DNA from: Geobacteraceae bacterium
Lineage (GTDB): Bacteria > Desulfobacterota > Desulfuromonadia > Geobacterales > Geobacteraceae
Reading direction: 5' to 3'
Length of the DNA: 61,734 nucleotides
NCBI GenBank assembly: GCA_029975275.1
Contig: JARKPN010000097.1
Span: 1-61,734, forward strand
The notes beneath the pieces are model-generated. The model was not told where the DNA came from. It made no database searches and saw only the letters and a list, made by a program, of their open reading frames with translations. The stretch's first letter is position 1; each line of letters begins with the position of its first letter. Shown one piece after another: positions 24,784 through 32,117 of the stretch. The position numbers and the translations under genes are program-made.

Positions 24784-25590
24784 ATGTTTAGCGAAGACCA
24801 GATCGAACGCTATTCCCGCCATATCATCCTCAAAGAGGTGGGAGGCAAGGGACAGAGAAAGCTGCTGGACGGGAGCGTCCTGATCATCGGCGCCGGCGGG
24901 CTCGGATCGCCCGCGGCCCTGTACCTGGCGGCGGCGGGCGTGGGAACCGTCGGCATCGCCGATGCCGACGTGGTGGCCGTCTCCAATCTCCAGCGCCAGG
25001 TGATCCACCACACCCCGGATCTGGGAAAACCGAAGGTGGAATCGGCCAGGGAAAAGATGGAGGCGATCAACCCGGACGTGAAGGTCGTGACCTACAAATC
25101 CTGGGTCCGGGCGGACAATATCGCGGGGATCATCGAAGGCTACGACTTCGTCATCGACGGCACCGACAATTTCGCGGCCAAGTTCCTGATCAACGATGCC
25201 TGCGTCCTGGCCGGAAAGCCTTATTCCCATGGCGGGATACTCCACTTCATCGGCCAGACCATGACCGTGCTGCCCGGCGAATCTCCCTGCTATCGCTGCA
25301 TCTTCCCCAACCCGCCACCACCGGGAGCAATCCCGACCTGCGCCCAGGCCGGTGTCCTCGGGGTCCTCCCCGGGACCATCGGCACCATACAGGCGACCGA
25401 GGCAATCAAGTTCCTGCTGGGAGTGGGAAAACTCCTGACCGGCAGGCTGCTGATGTATGACGCCGAAGGGATGGACTTCTATGCCTCACCCATCGCCAGG
25501 AACCGCCGATGCCCGATCTGCGGAGAAAATCCCACCATCACCGCCCTGCACGACGAAGAAGGGGCCATGAACGCCTGCGACCTGGGCTGA
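24784..25590 (+). CDS. ThiF/MoeB/HesA-family sulfur-carrier adenylyltransferase
   Basis: A 268-residue E1-like enzyme that adenylates the C-terminus of a ubiquitin-like sulfur carrier. The nucleotide loop is GAGGLGSPAALYL, the magnesium and ATP residues lie in DADVVAVSNLQRQ, the zinc ligands are C169-x2-C172 and C243-x2-C246, and a cysteine in PTCAQAGVLGVLPG may be the catalytic one. GGAGG before the ATG at 24784 sets the start; an upstream ATG lacks a ribosome site. The downstream JAMM peptidase, TusA and sulfate-reduction genes suggest a carrier-based cysteine route. No ThiS-like carrier gene was found in the window. Confidence 0.92.
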   Translation: MFSEDQIERYSRHIILKEVGGKGQRKLLDGSVLIIGAGGLGSPAALYLAAAGVGTVGIADADVVAVSNLQRQVIHHTPDLGKPKVESAREKMEAINPDVKVVTYKSWVRADNIAGIIEGYDFVIDGTDNFAAKFLINDACVLAGKPYSHGGILHFIGQTMTVLPGESPCYRCIFPNPPPPGAIPTCAQAGVLGVLPGTIGTIQATEAIKFLLGVGKLLTGRLLMYDAEGMDFYASPIARNRRCPICGENPTITALHDEEGAMNACDLG

Positions 25591-25596
25591 AGGCAG

Positions 25597-26016
25597 GTGA
25601 GCCGGATGTTGCGGATACCGCGAGCAATAGCTGACGAAATGATCTCGCATGCACTCCGGGAATTGCCTATGGAAGCGTGCGGGATTCTGGGAGGAAGGGG
25701 CGGGGTCGTTGCGGAGTATCATAGAATTCGTAACCTGAAAGCCAGCCCCGAACACTTCCTGATGGACCCGCACGACCAGATTGCGGTCATGGAATCGTTC
25801 AGCCGGCGCGGGCTGGAGTTGCTGGCTTTCTGCCATTCCCACCCCCGCACCCCGGCGCTCCCTTCGGTCGAGGACATCAGGCTGGCATTCTACCCCGACG
25901 TGACGACAGTAATCGTTTCGCTGGCGGATCCGGGCCGGCCGGTCCTGCGGGCGTTCCGAATCGTGGACGGCAGGTCGTGGGAAACGGATCTGGAAGTATT
26001 CCCGCGACGGATTTAA
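25597..26016 (+). CDS. JAMM/MPN+ zinc metallopeptidase (Mec-like)
   Basis: A 139-residue JAMM domain protein, the fold that trims residues from ubiquitin-like proteins. The zinc site is complete: E26 in MEACGI, H80 and H82 in FCHSHPRTPALPSVED, catalytic S90 and D93. Start is GTG at 25597, or ATG nine bases later. The gene begins 6 bp after the ThiF-like gene. In mycobacteria a similar pair works with the CysO carrier and CysM, where the Mec+ peptidase releases newly made cysteine from the carrier; the cysM 3 kb away fits that model. The pairing here is inference from gene order. Confidence 0.88.
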   Translation: MSRMLRIPRAIADEMISHALRELPMEACGILGGRGGVVAEYHRIRNLKASPEHFLMDPHDQIAVMESFSRRGLELLAFCHSHPRTPALPSVEDIRLAFYPDVTTVIVSLADPGRPVLRAFRIVDGRSWETDLEVFPRRI

Positions 26017-26109
26017 AATACACTTTATTAGTCAAAAAATTTTTGAAAATATTCTTGACAAATATAATCATATTATGGAAAAGTGTTTCAACACCGCAAT
26101 CCAGTAAAA

Positions 26110-26158
26110 GCTCACGGTGGTGCGACACGGATCCAGGCAAGAGGGGCTGGAGGTGAGC
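26110..26158 (+). promoter_or_regulatory. Hairpin able to hide the tusA-like ribosome site
   Basis: GCTCAC (26110-26115) is the exact complement of GTGAGC (26153-26158), which abuts the ATG and overlaps GGAGG; inside, CCAG pairs with CTGG. Folding would mask the ribosome site. Upstream (26017-26100) is very AT-rich and may hold the promoter. Confidence 0.45.
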
Positions 26159-26383
26159 ATGCACGTCATCGATCTGCGGGGAGTCGCCTGTCCGACTAAC
26201 TTTGTCAAGGCCAAGCTGGCGATAGAGATGGCCGACGAAGGGGAAGTGCTGGAGTTCTACCTCGACGACGGTGAGCCGGTACAGAACGTACCGCGGAGCC
26301 TGAAGGAAGAGGGGCACAAACTTCTGCGTCTCGACCGGGCCGACGGGTACTGGATATTGACCGTCGAAAAGGTCGAGTGCTGA
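26159..26383 (+). CDS. TusA/SirA-family sulfur-transfer protein
   Basis: A 74-residue protein with the family signature RGVACPTNFVKAKL, in which C11 carries the persulfide and the CPxxxxK pattern is kept. TusA proteins pass sulfur from cysteine desulfurases to further acceptors. The ATG at 26159 follows GGAGG at a normal distance; a GTG at 26117 in the same frame has none. It lies 28 bp before cysH on the same strand and probably links the NifS-type desulfurase or sulfide pool with the ThiF/JAMM machinery. Its ribosome site can be masked by a leader hairpin. Confidence 0.9.
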   Translation: MHVIDLRGVACPTNFVKAKLAIEMADEGEVLEFYLDDGEPVQNVPRSLKEEGHKLLRLDRADGYWILTVEKVEC

Positions 26384-26411
26384 GCGAAACAACCACCAAA
26401 AGGAAACCGAC

Positions 26412-27107
26412 ATGAGCAAAAGCATCCCCCCCGTCCCGGCCGGCGCCTCAGCCGGTGCGATACTCGAAGCCGGAGTCCTGGCTGCCGGCGGCCGGGTCGA
26501 GCTGGCCTGCTCCTTCTCCGTAGAAGACGCGGTCATCATCGACATAATCCACAAGAGCGGCCTTGCCGTCGGCGTATTCGCCCTCGACACCGGCAGGCTC
26601 AACGAAGAGACCTACCAGGTGGCCGACGCCATCCGGGAGCGTTACGGCATCCCCATCCACTGGTACTTTCCCCGCCACGAAGCGGTCGAAAAGCTGGAGC
26701 GGGAAAAGGGGCAGTACTCCTTCCGCGAATCCCTGGAAAACCGCCACGAATGCTGCGCCATCCGCAAGGTCGAGCCGTTGGGTCGGGCGCTCGCAGGTCT
26801 TTCCGGCTGGGTCACCGGGCTCAGGAGAGAACAGGGCGTCACCCGCAAAGACCTTGCCCCCATTGAAACCGACGAGGCCAACGGCCGCATCCTCAAGATC
26901 AACCCCCTGCTGGAATGGAGCGAACAACAGGTCCTGGACTATGCCGGACAGCACAACGTCCCCACCAGCCGTCTCTACGGCCAGGGGTACCGCTCCATCG
27001 GCTGCGCCCCCTGCACGCGTGCCGTAGGTCCCGGCGAGCACGCCCGGGCCGGCAGGTGGTGGTGGGAAAACCCGGAGCACAAAGAGTGCGGTCTTCACCG
27101 GCGTTAG
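26412..27107 (+). CDS. cysH: APS/PAPS reductase with [4Fe-4S] cluster
   Basis: A 231-residue cytoplasmic reductase of the CysH family that reduces adenylyl sulfate to sulfite. Cluster cysteines C114-C115 (RHECCAIRK) and C198-x2-C201 (SIGCAPCTR) mark the APS-using, iron-sulfur branch rather than the cluster-free PAPS form of enterobacteria. C226 in KECGLH is the thiosulfonate-forming catalytic residue. This agrees with the absence of a cysC kinase next door. AAGGAAACCGAC precedes the ATG. The stop codon lies in the loop of a perfect 15-bp hairpin. cysD and cysN follow on the same strand. Confidence 0.95.
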   Translation: MSKSIPPVPAGASAGAILEAGVLAAGGRVELACSFSVEDAVIIDIIHKSGLAVGVFALDTGRLNEETYQVADAIRERYGIPIHWYFPRHEAVEKLEREKGQYSFRESLENRHECCAIRKVEPLGRALAGLSGWVTGLRREQGVTRKDLAPIETDEANGRILKINPLLEWSEQQVLDYAGQHNVPTSRLYGQGYRSIGCAPCTRAVGPGEHARAGRWWWENPEHKECGLHRR

Positions 27108-27122
27108 GCCGGTGAAGACCGC
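27088..27122 (+). terminator. Perfect hairpin around the cysH stop codon
   Basis: GCGGTCTTCACCGGC (27088-27102) and its exact complement (27108-27122) enclose a five-base loop that contains the TAG stop (27105-27107). No T run follows, so it may stabilise the cysH message or attenuate read-through into cysD rather than terminate. Confidence 0.6.
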
Positions 27123-27200
27123 GGCGCAGGGCACGGGGCAAAAGGTCAAAGGTGTTTGAGGACCCTCCATTTGCCCTTAGCCTTTTACCTTCAGCCGGCC
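27123..27200 (+). repeat. gaaggg-family intergenic inverted repeat before cysD
   Basis: CAAAAGGTCAAAGGTG and TTGCCCTTAGCCTTTTACCTT are partly complementary. The unit resembles the cysD-cysN gap at 28040-28130, sharing GGTCAAAGGT and CCCTTAGCCTTT. Confidence 0.45.
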
Positions 27201-27232
27201 GAATAATGACAATGAATTGAGGAAATTTATCC

Positions 27233-28036
27233 ATGTACCACCATCTCGACGAACTCGAATCCCAGAGCATCTACATCTTCCGGGAGGCATACCGCAGGTT
27301 CGAAAACCTGGCCATGCTCTACTCCATCGGCAAAGATTCCACCACCATGATCCACCTGGCCCGCAAGGCCTTTTTCGGACGGCTCCCGTTTCCACTGGTG
27401 CACATCGACACCACCTACAAATACCCTGAAATGATCCAATACCGCGACCGGATGGCGCGCGAGTGGAACGCCGACCTTATCGTGGGGAAAAACGCGGCCG
27501 CCATAGAGGCCGGTATGGGACCCGAACAGGGGCGGCTGCTCTGCTGTGAAAAACTCAAGACCGACGGGCTCTCCCGGATAATCGAGCAACACGGCTTCCA
27601 CGGGCTGTTCCTCGGCATCCGGCGGGACGAAGAAGGGAGCCGGGCCAAAGAACGGGTCTTCTCGCCCAGGGACAAAAACTTCGAATGGCCTTACAAAGAC
27701 CAGCCGCCCGAACTGTGGGACCAGTTCAACACCAGCTTCGAGCCCGGCACCCACATCCGTGTCCACCCCATCCTCCACTGGACCGAGCTCAACATCTGGG
27801 AATACATCAAGCGCGAGCAGATAGAGATCTGCCCCCTCTACTTCGCCAAGGACGGCAAACGTTTCCGCTCCCTGGGGTGCATGCCGTGCACCGGCCCCAT
27901 CACATCCAGCGCCGCCACGGTAGACGACATCATCGAAGAGCTCAAGACCATCAAAGCTCCCGAGCGGGCCGGCCGTGCCCAGGACCAGGAAAACGCCTAC
28001 GCCATGCAGAAGCTCAGGGCAAAAGGATACATGTAG
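27233..28036 (+). CDS. cysD: Sulfate adenylyltransferase subunit 2
   Basis: CysD makes adenylyl sulfate from ATP and sulfate in complex with the GTPase CysN. The 267-residue protein has the PP-loop [19 protein letters not shown], the conserved [11 protein letters not shown] region and [13 protein letters not shown] near the C-terminus. Length is somewhat short of the 300 residues of E. coli CysD, mainly in the N-terminal region. It is the second of three sulfate genes (cysH, cysD, cysN) with gaps of 125 and 112 bp that hold related inverted repeats. Confidence 0.95.
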   Translation: MYHHLDELESQSIYIFREAYRRFENLAMLYSIGKDSTTMIHLARKAFFGRLPFPLVHIDTTYKYPEMIQYRDRMAREWNADLIVGKNAAAIEAGMGPEQGRLLCCEKLKTDGLSRIIEQHGFHGLFLGIRRDEEGSRAKERVFSPRDKNFEWPYKDQPPELWDQFNTSFEPGTHIRVHPILHWTELNIWEYIKREQIEICPLYFAKDGKRFRSLGCMPCTGPITSSAATVDDIIEELKTIKAPERAGRAQDQENAYAMQKLRAKGYM

Positions 28037-28039
28037 AGA

Positions 28040-28130
28040 ATCGGGCGAAAGGCGAAGGGCGAAAGAAATCTGAATTGTTAATGGTCAAAGGTTTTCCCCT
28101 TAGCCTTTAGCCCTTCGCCTGACTACAACA
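28040..28130 (+). repeat. gaaggg-family intergenic inverted repeat before cysN
   Basis: AAAGGCGAAGGGCGAAAG at the left and CCTTTAGCCCTTCGCCT at the right are largely complementary and could form a stem around an AT-rich loop. It resembles the gap before cysD and parts of 3786-3842. Confidence 0.5.
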
Positions 28131-28148
28131 AGCAAACAGGAAAATGAA

Positions 28149-29708
28149 ATGACACAATCTGATACCTTGAAAATAGTGATTGTTGGCCACGTGGACCACG
28201 GCAAATCCACCCTCATCGGCCGGCTGTTCTACGACACCGGCAGCATCCCCCGGGTCCGTTACCAGGAAATAGCCGCCACCTGCCGCGCCCAGGGCAGGGA
28301 GTTCGAATTCGCCTACCTGATGGACGCCCTGGAAGAAGAACGGGACCAGAACATCACCATCGATACCGCCTCCACCTTCTTCAAGACCGCAAAAAGGCCC
28401 TACGTCATCATCGACGCTCCCGGCCACAAGCAGTTCCTCAAAAACATGATAACCGGCGCCTCCAGCGCAGACGCCGCCATCCTTCTGGTAGACGGCGCCG
28501 AAGGCGTCCGGGAACAGACCAAAAGGCACGCCTACGTCCTGTCGCTGCTGGGCATCCGCCAGGTAGTGGTCACCGTCAACAAACTGGACATGGTGGGTTA
28601 CGACCGCAAGGTATTCGGCGCAGTCGAAAACGACATCCGCGGCTTCCTCCACTCGGTCGGCATCGTACCGTCCCACGTCATCCCGGTCTCGGCCCGGCAA
28701 GGGGAAAACATGGCCAAACGCCTCGGCCACACCCCCTGGTACAGCGGTCCCACCGTACTCGAGGCCCTGGACACCTTCGAGAACGTCCACGGCGACCGGA
28801 CCCTGCCGCTCCGCCTGCCGGTACAGGACGTCTACAAATGGGACGGCAAACGGATCTACGTCGGCAGGGTCGAAAGCGGAGAAATACGGAAAGGGGACGA
28901 AGTCGTCTTCCTTCCCTCCGGCAAGATAACGAAAATCAAGAGCGTCGAGAAATGGCGCACGCCCGACCTCCCTTCCGCCGGGGCCGGGGAAAGCATCGGC
29001 ATCACCACCCGGGACGAACTGTTCGTCGAGCGCGGCGAGGTCATAGCCCGGCGTGACAACGCCCCGGTCAGGACCCGCGAGATCCGGGCCAGCATCTTCT
29101 GGCTGTCCGACCGGCCGTTCCAGGCCGGTGCGAGCTACACCCTCAAACTGGCCACGGCCGAAGTCACCGCCACCGCCGTTGCCATCGAAGAGCGGCTCGA
29201 CTCGTCCAGCCTGGAGGTAACCGAACGCCACGCCAGGGAACTCCTGGCCACAGAAGTCGGCAACGTGGCATTCGCCCTCAAGAACGACATCGCCGCCGAC
29301 CTGTACGGAGAAAACATCGCCCTTGGCCGGTTCGTCATCGAAGACGGGACCCTCATCTCCGGCGGCGGGATAATCCGGAGCCTTGCGGCCGACAGCGGGG
29401 GCTCGGTCCAGACCGTCAGGCTGGACGACAAATTCATCATCAACGACGACGGGAGCTTCGTCGACCTGACCAGGGAGCGTCGTGAGGTGGACTTCTACGT
29501 CACCGCCCCGTTCCTGGACTATCTCAGCGCCGGCAACCGTGTGCTGTTCCGTCTGCGCGACCCGCGCCAGGTGGAACCTGTTGCGCTCATGGCCTTCGAG
29601 CACAACCTGAGGTTCTCCTTCGGCAGGGATGGCGAAAAGATTAACCTCATCCTCTTCAGGGACGCCGGAAAAACCGCGACGGCGGAGCCGGAGTTCGGCG
29701 GGCTGTGA
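28149..29708 (+). CDS. cysN: Sulfate adenylyltransferase subunit 1 (GTPase)
   Basis: A 519-residue EF-Tu-like GTPase that drives adenylyl sulfate formation by CysD. G motifs are intact: GHVDHGKST, the DAPGH box, NKLDM and an SARQG motif. Residues 1-220 are the GTPase, 230-430 two beta-barrel domains. The C-terminus runs about 45 residues beyond the E. coli protein and lacks an APS kinase domain, so it is CysN and not a CysNC fusion, consistent with the APS-type CysH. AGGAAAATGAA precedes the ATG. A hairpin terminator follows at 29753. Confidence 0.95.
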   Translation: MTQSDTLKIVIVGHVDHGKSTLIGRLFYDTGSIPRVRYQEIAATCRAQGREFEFAYLMDALEEERDQNITIDTASTFFKTAKRPYVIIDAPGHKQFLKNMITGASSADAAILLVDGAEGVREQTKRHAYVLSLLGIRQVVVTVNKLDMVGYDRKVFGAVENDIRGFLHSVGIVPSHVIPVSARQGENMAKRLGHTPWYSGPTVLEALDTFENVHGDRTLPLRLPVQDVYKWDGKRIYVGRVESGEIRKGDEVVFLPSGKITKIKSVEKWRTPDLPSAGAGESIGITTRDELFVERGEVIARRDNAPVRTREIRASIFWLSDRPFQAGASYTLKLATAEVTATAVAIEERLDSSSLEVTERHARELLATEVGNVAFALKNDIAADLYGENIALGRFVIEDGTLISGGGIIRSLAADSGGSVQTVRLDDKFIINDDGSFVDLTRERREVDFYVTAPFLDYLSAGNRVLFRLRDPRQVEPVALMAFEHNLRFSFGRDGEKINLILFRDAGKTATAEPEFGGL

Positions 29709-29752
29709 TGGAGGAATAAAAACAGGCCGTTTTGGTGCTTGAGTGAAAAAGC

Positions 29753-29792
29753 GGGCAAATCGCGTATCGGATACGGCGGTCTGCCCTTTTTT
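29753..29792 (+). terminator. Terminator after cysN
   Basis: GGGCA (29753-29757) pairs with TGCCC (29782-29786), with an inner CGTATC/GATACG hairpin, followed by TTTTTTG. Confidence 0.65.
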
Positions 29793-29908
29793 GTTGGCCG
29801 GCGCGCCGTTTGCGGAAGGACGGGGTGTAGCGGGACCCCAGACCGGCCCCGGCCGGCGTCTTGCGGATGGGTGTCGGCTATTTTGTTTCGGTAACAGACT
29901 TATGGTGC

Positions 29909-29914
29909 TATAAT
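29909..29914 (+). promoter_or_regulatory. -10 element of the SYLF gene promoter
   Basis: A consensus TATAAT lies 58 bases before the ATG; the -35 at 17-bp spacing (TTTCGG) is weak, so an activator or another sigma factor may be needed. Confidence 0.4.
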
Positions 29915-29971
29915 CTATTCAGTAAACAATATATTTACATTGGGAACCACGAGTCTCGAAAGGAGAACATT

Positions 29972-30697
29972 ATGGAAGCGAACCACGGACAAGCTTTACG
30001 CGTAGGTATGAGAATAGTGGCCGTTGTCTTTGCGTTCATTTTGTGTCAGGGCCTCGGCTCGACCGCGTTCGCGGATAACAAGTCAGAGGCCCAGGCGGTA
30101 GTGGACAGGGCGAACGCGACGTTCACGGAACTGATGAGTGACAGCAATTTTTCCTGGCTGCACGGATATATCAAGGACGCCAAGGGAGTCCTGATATTCC
30201 CGCAGGTCCTGAAAGCGGGCTTTTTCCTGGGCGGTTCCGGGGGGACCGGCGTGCTCCTGGTCAGGGGGCATCAAACCGGAACCTGGAGTGACCCTGCCTT
30301 CTACACGATCGGTTCGGTGACCTTCGGTCTGCAGATAGGCGGCGAGGCCGCACAGGTGGTCATGCTGGCGATGAGCCAGAAAGCTGTTGACACCCTCTTC
30401 AGTTCAACGGTGAAACTGGGTGGAGATGCATCCATCGCGGTCGGTCCTCTCGGCGGGGGTGCCAAGGGCTCCGTTACGGTCCCGACAGTGACGGCCGACT
30501 TCGTCTCCTTTGCCAAGTCCAAGGGGCTTTACGCCGGTCTCAACCTGGAGGGTTCGGTGCTGGCGGTGCGTGATTCGCTCAATAGCTCCTACTACGGCAA
30601 GGCGGTTGCACCGAGAGACATTATCATGAAGAGGGTCGTGGGCAACCCCGACGCGGCCGCGCTCAAGGCGGCGCTGGGGAAGGCCTCGGCAAAGTGA
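29972..30697 (+). CDS. Secreted SYLF-domain (Ysc84-type) lipid-binding protein
   Basis: A 241-residue exported protein. A signal peptide (MRIVAVVFAFILCQGLGSTAFA) is followed by a SYLF domain, seen in DAKGVLIFPQVLKAGFFLGG, GTGVLLVRG, FGLQIGGEAAQVVMLAMS and FAKSKGLYAGLNLEGSVLA. SYLF domains bind phospholipids; the bacterial secreted forms have no settled role, though stress and envelope functions are suspected. AAAGGAGAA before the ATG at 29972 fixes the start; the upstream open frame is leader. It is followed 79 bp later by the ADP-ribosylglycohydrolase-like gene. Confidence 0.88.
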   Translation: MEANHGQALRVGMRIVAVVFAFILCQGLGSTAFADNKSEAQAVVDRANATFTELMSDSNFSWLHGYIKDAKGVLIFPQVLKAGFFLGGSGGTGVLLVRGHQTGTWSDPAFYTIGSVTFGLQIGGEAAQVVMLAMSQKAVDTLFSSTVKLGGDASIAVGPLGGGAKGSVTVPTVTADFVSFAKSKGLYAGLNLEGSVLAVRDSLNSSYYGKAVAPRDIIMKRVVGNPDAAALKAALGKASAK

Positions 30698-30776
30698 TCG
30701 GTGAATGGATTGTTCCCGGGTTGACCTGGAGATGCTTCCAGAGGATGGAGGGGACACCGTCTGATGAGAGGATAAG

Positions 30777-31811
30777 ATGAATGTTGTCGAACCGGCATAT
30801 GGAATTGCTCGGGTGAGCGACAGACACGGTCACGGAGGAGGGAAGGCCTCTCTCCGTGACCGCCTTCGCGGCGCCATCTGGGGGCAGCTGGTGGGTGACG
30901 CCGCCTGTCTGGGGATCCACTGGATCTATGACCCGGCCGAGCTCGATCGGGCCTATCCCGGTGGGGTGGCGGGATTCGAGGCCCCCGGAAAAGGGCATTA
31001 CCACTTTGGAAAGGTGCCTGGGGACCAGACCCACTATGGAGATGCGGCGCTCGTGATGCTCCATTCGGTCGCCGAGCTTGGGAGGTTCGAGGCTACCGAT
31101 TTCGGGAGCCGCTTCATTGAACTGACGGGCTCCACCGCATACACCGGGTACCGGGACAACGCCACCAGGAAGACCCTGGAGAACTACCAGCGGTTCCTGG
31201 CGGACCACCCTGGCGAGGCCTTCGGTTTCCAGGAGGGGGCCGACGATGACCAGCCGGCCACCGCAACCCGGCTTGCCCCGGTGGCGGTGGCCCATTACCG
31301 TGACGCCGGCCTGCTGGAGGCGGTGACTGCGGCGACCAGAGTCTGCCAGAACAACGGCCGGGCCGTGGCCTACGTGAAGTGCCATGCCCTGGTGCTGAAG
31401 GGGCTGTTCGGTGGTCTCGACCTGGGCACGGCCCTTCGGAGGGCGGCGGAGGCCCTCTCGGCGGACGTCAGGTACGGTTCCGAGATCAGGCGCAAGGTCA
31501 GGGAGGCGCTGGAGTCGGTGCACTACTCCGTAACCACCGCCACCAAACGCTTCGGCCAGTCCTGCCCCCTCATACACAGCTTCCCCTCAGCTGTCCACGC
31601 CGCGTTCAAGCATGCCGACGATTTCGCGTCCGCCGTGCTGGCAACGGCCCGGGCAGGCGGCGACAGCGCCGGAAGGGCCGCCCTGGTCGGGTCCTGGCTC
31701 GGCGCCAGCCTGGGAGTTGCAGGCATACCCGAAGAATGGAGAAGACGCCTGACCGCCTTCGACGCCATCGAGCAGGACGTGGAGCGGCTGGTGCGGCGTC
31801 TGGAGCCGTAG
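30777..31811 (+). CDS. ADP-ribosylglycohydrolase-family protein (crystallin J1-like)
   Basis: A 344-residue all-helical protein of the ADP-ribosylglycohydrolase fold. The N-terminal block GAIWGQLVGDAACLGIHWIYD and the metal-region motif GDQTHYGDAAL are recognisable. The C-terminal block reads ARAGGDSAGRAALVGSWLGA where canonical enzymes have a GDTDT-type pair of metal ligands, so one ligand is replaced, as in the crystallin J1-like branch. Catalysis of ADP-ribose removal is therefore uncertain. GAGGATA precedes the ATG. The 190-bp gap downstream holds only a small hairpin and AT-rich DNA. Confidence 0.82.
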   Translation: MNVVEPAYGIARVSDRHGHGGGKASLRDRLRGAIWGQLVGDAACLGIHWIYDPAELDRAYPGGVAGFEAPGKGHYHFGKVPGDQTHYGDAALVMLHSVAELGRFEATDFGSRFIELTGSTAYTGYRDNATRKTLENYQRFLADHPGEAFGFQEGADDDQPATATRLAPVAVAHYRDAGLLEAVTAATRVCQNNGRAVAYVKCHALVLKGLFGGLDLGTALRRAAEALSADVRYGSEIRRKVREALESVHYSVTTATKRFGQSCPLIHSFPSAVHAAFKHADDFASAVLATARAGGDSAGRAALVGSWLGASLGVAGIPEEWRRRLTAFDAIEQDVERLVRRLEP

Positions 31812-31827
31812 AGCAAAATCCCGCCCG

Positions 31828-31847
31828 CCTCCCTTCGTAGAGGGAGG
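31828..31847 (+). terminator. Weak hairpin after the glycohydrolase-like gene
   Basis: CCTCCCT and AGGGAGG enclose a six-base loop just after the stop codon; there is no T run, so termination is uncertain. Confidence 0.4.
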
Positions 31848-32117
31848 GTAACTTCATGACCACCCATCTCATCATGGCAGAACGACAATTCCGTCCTTCC
31901 TGCCTCCTCATTGAATAACAGAACCCCAGATATTTTCCTCAAAGCAAATCTCTGTTGTCCGCCGGTTCTATTTTATTAAAAAAACCGATAACTTTAACAG
32001 ATAATGTTAATAATATCCATTGGACGACCCATTAATGAGTTTGTTATGGTGTGGCGCGGTCGGCCGTTTTGTTTTGTACCCCCTCAGGGGTTTTTATTCA
32101 ACCGGAGGAGCACAGTC

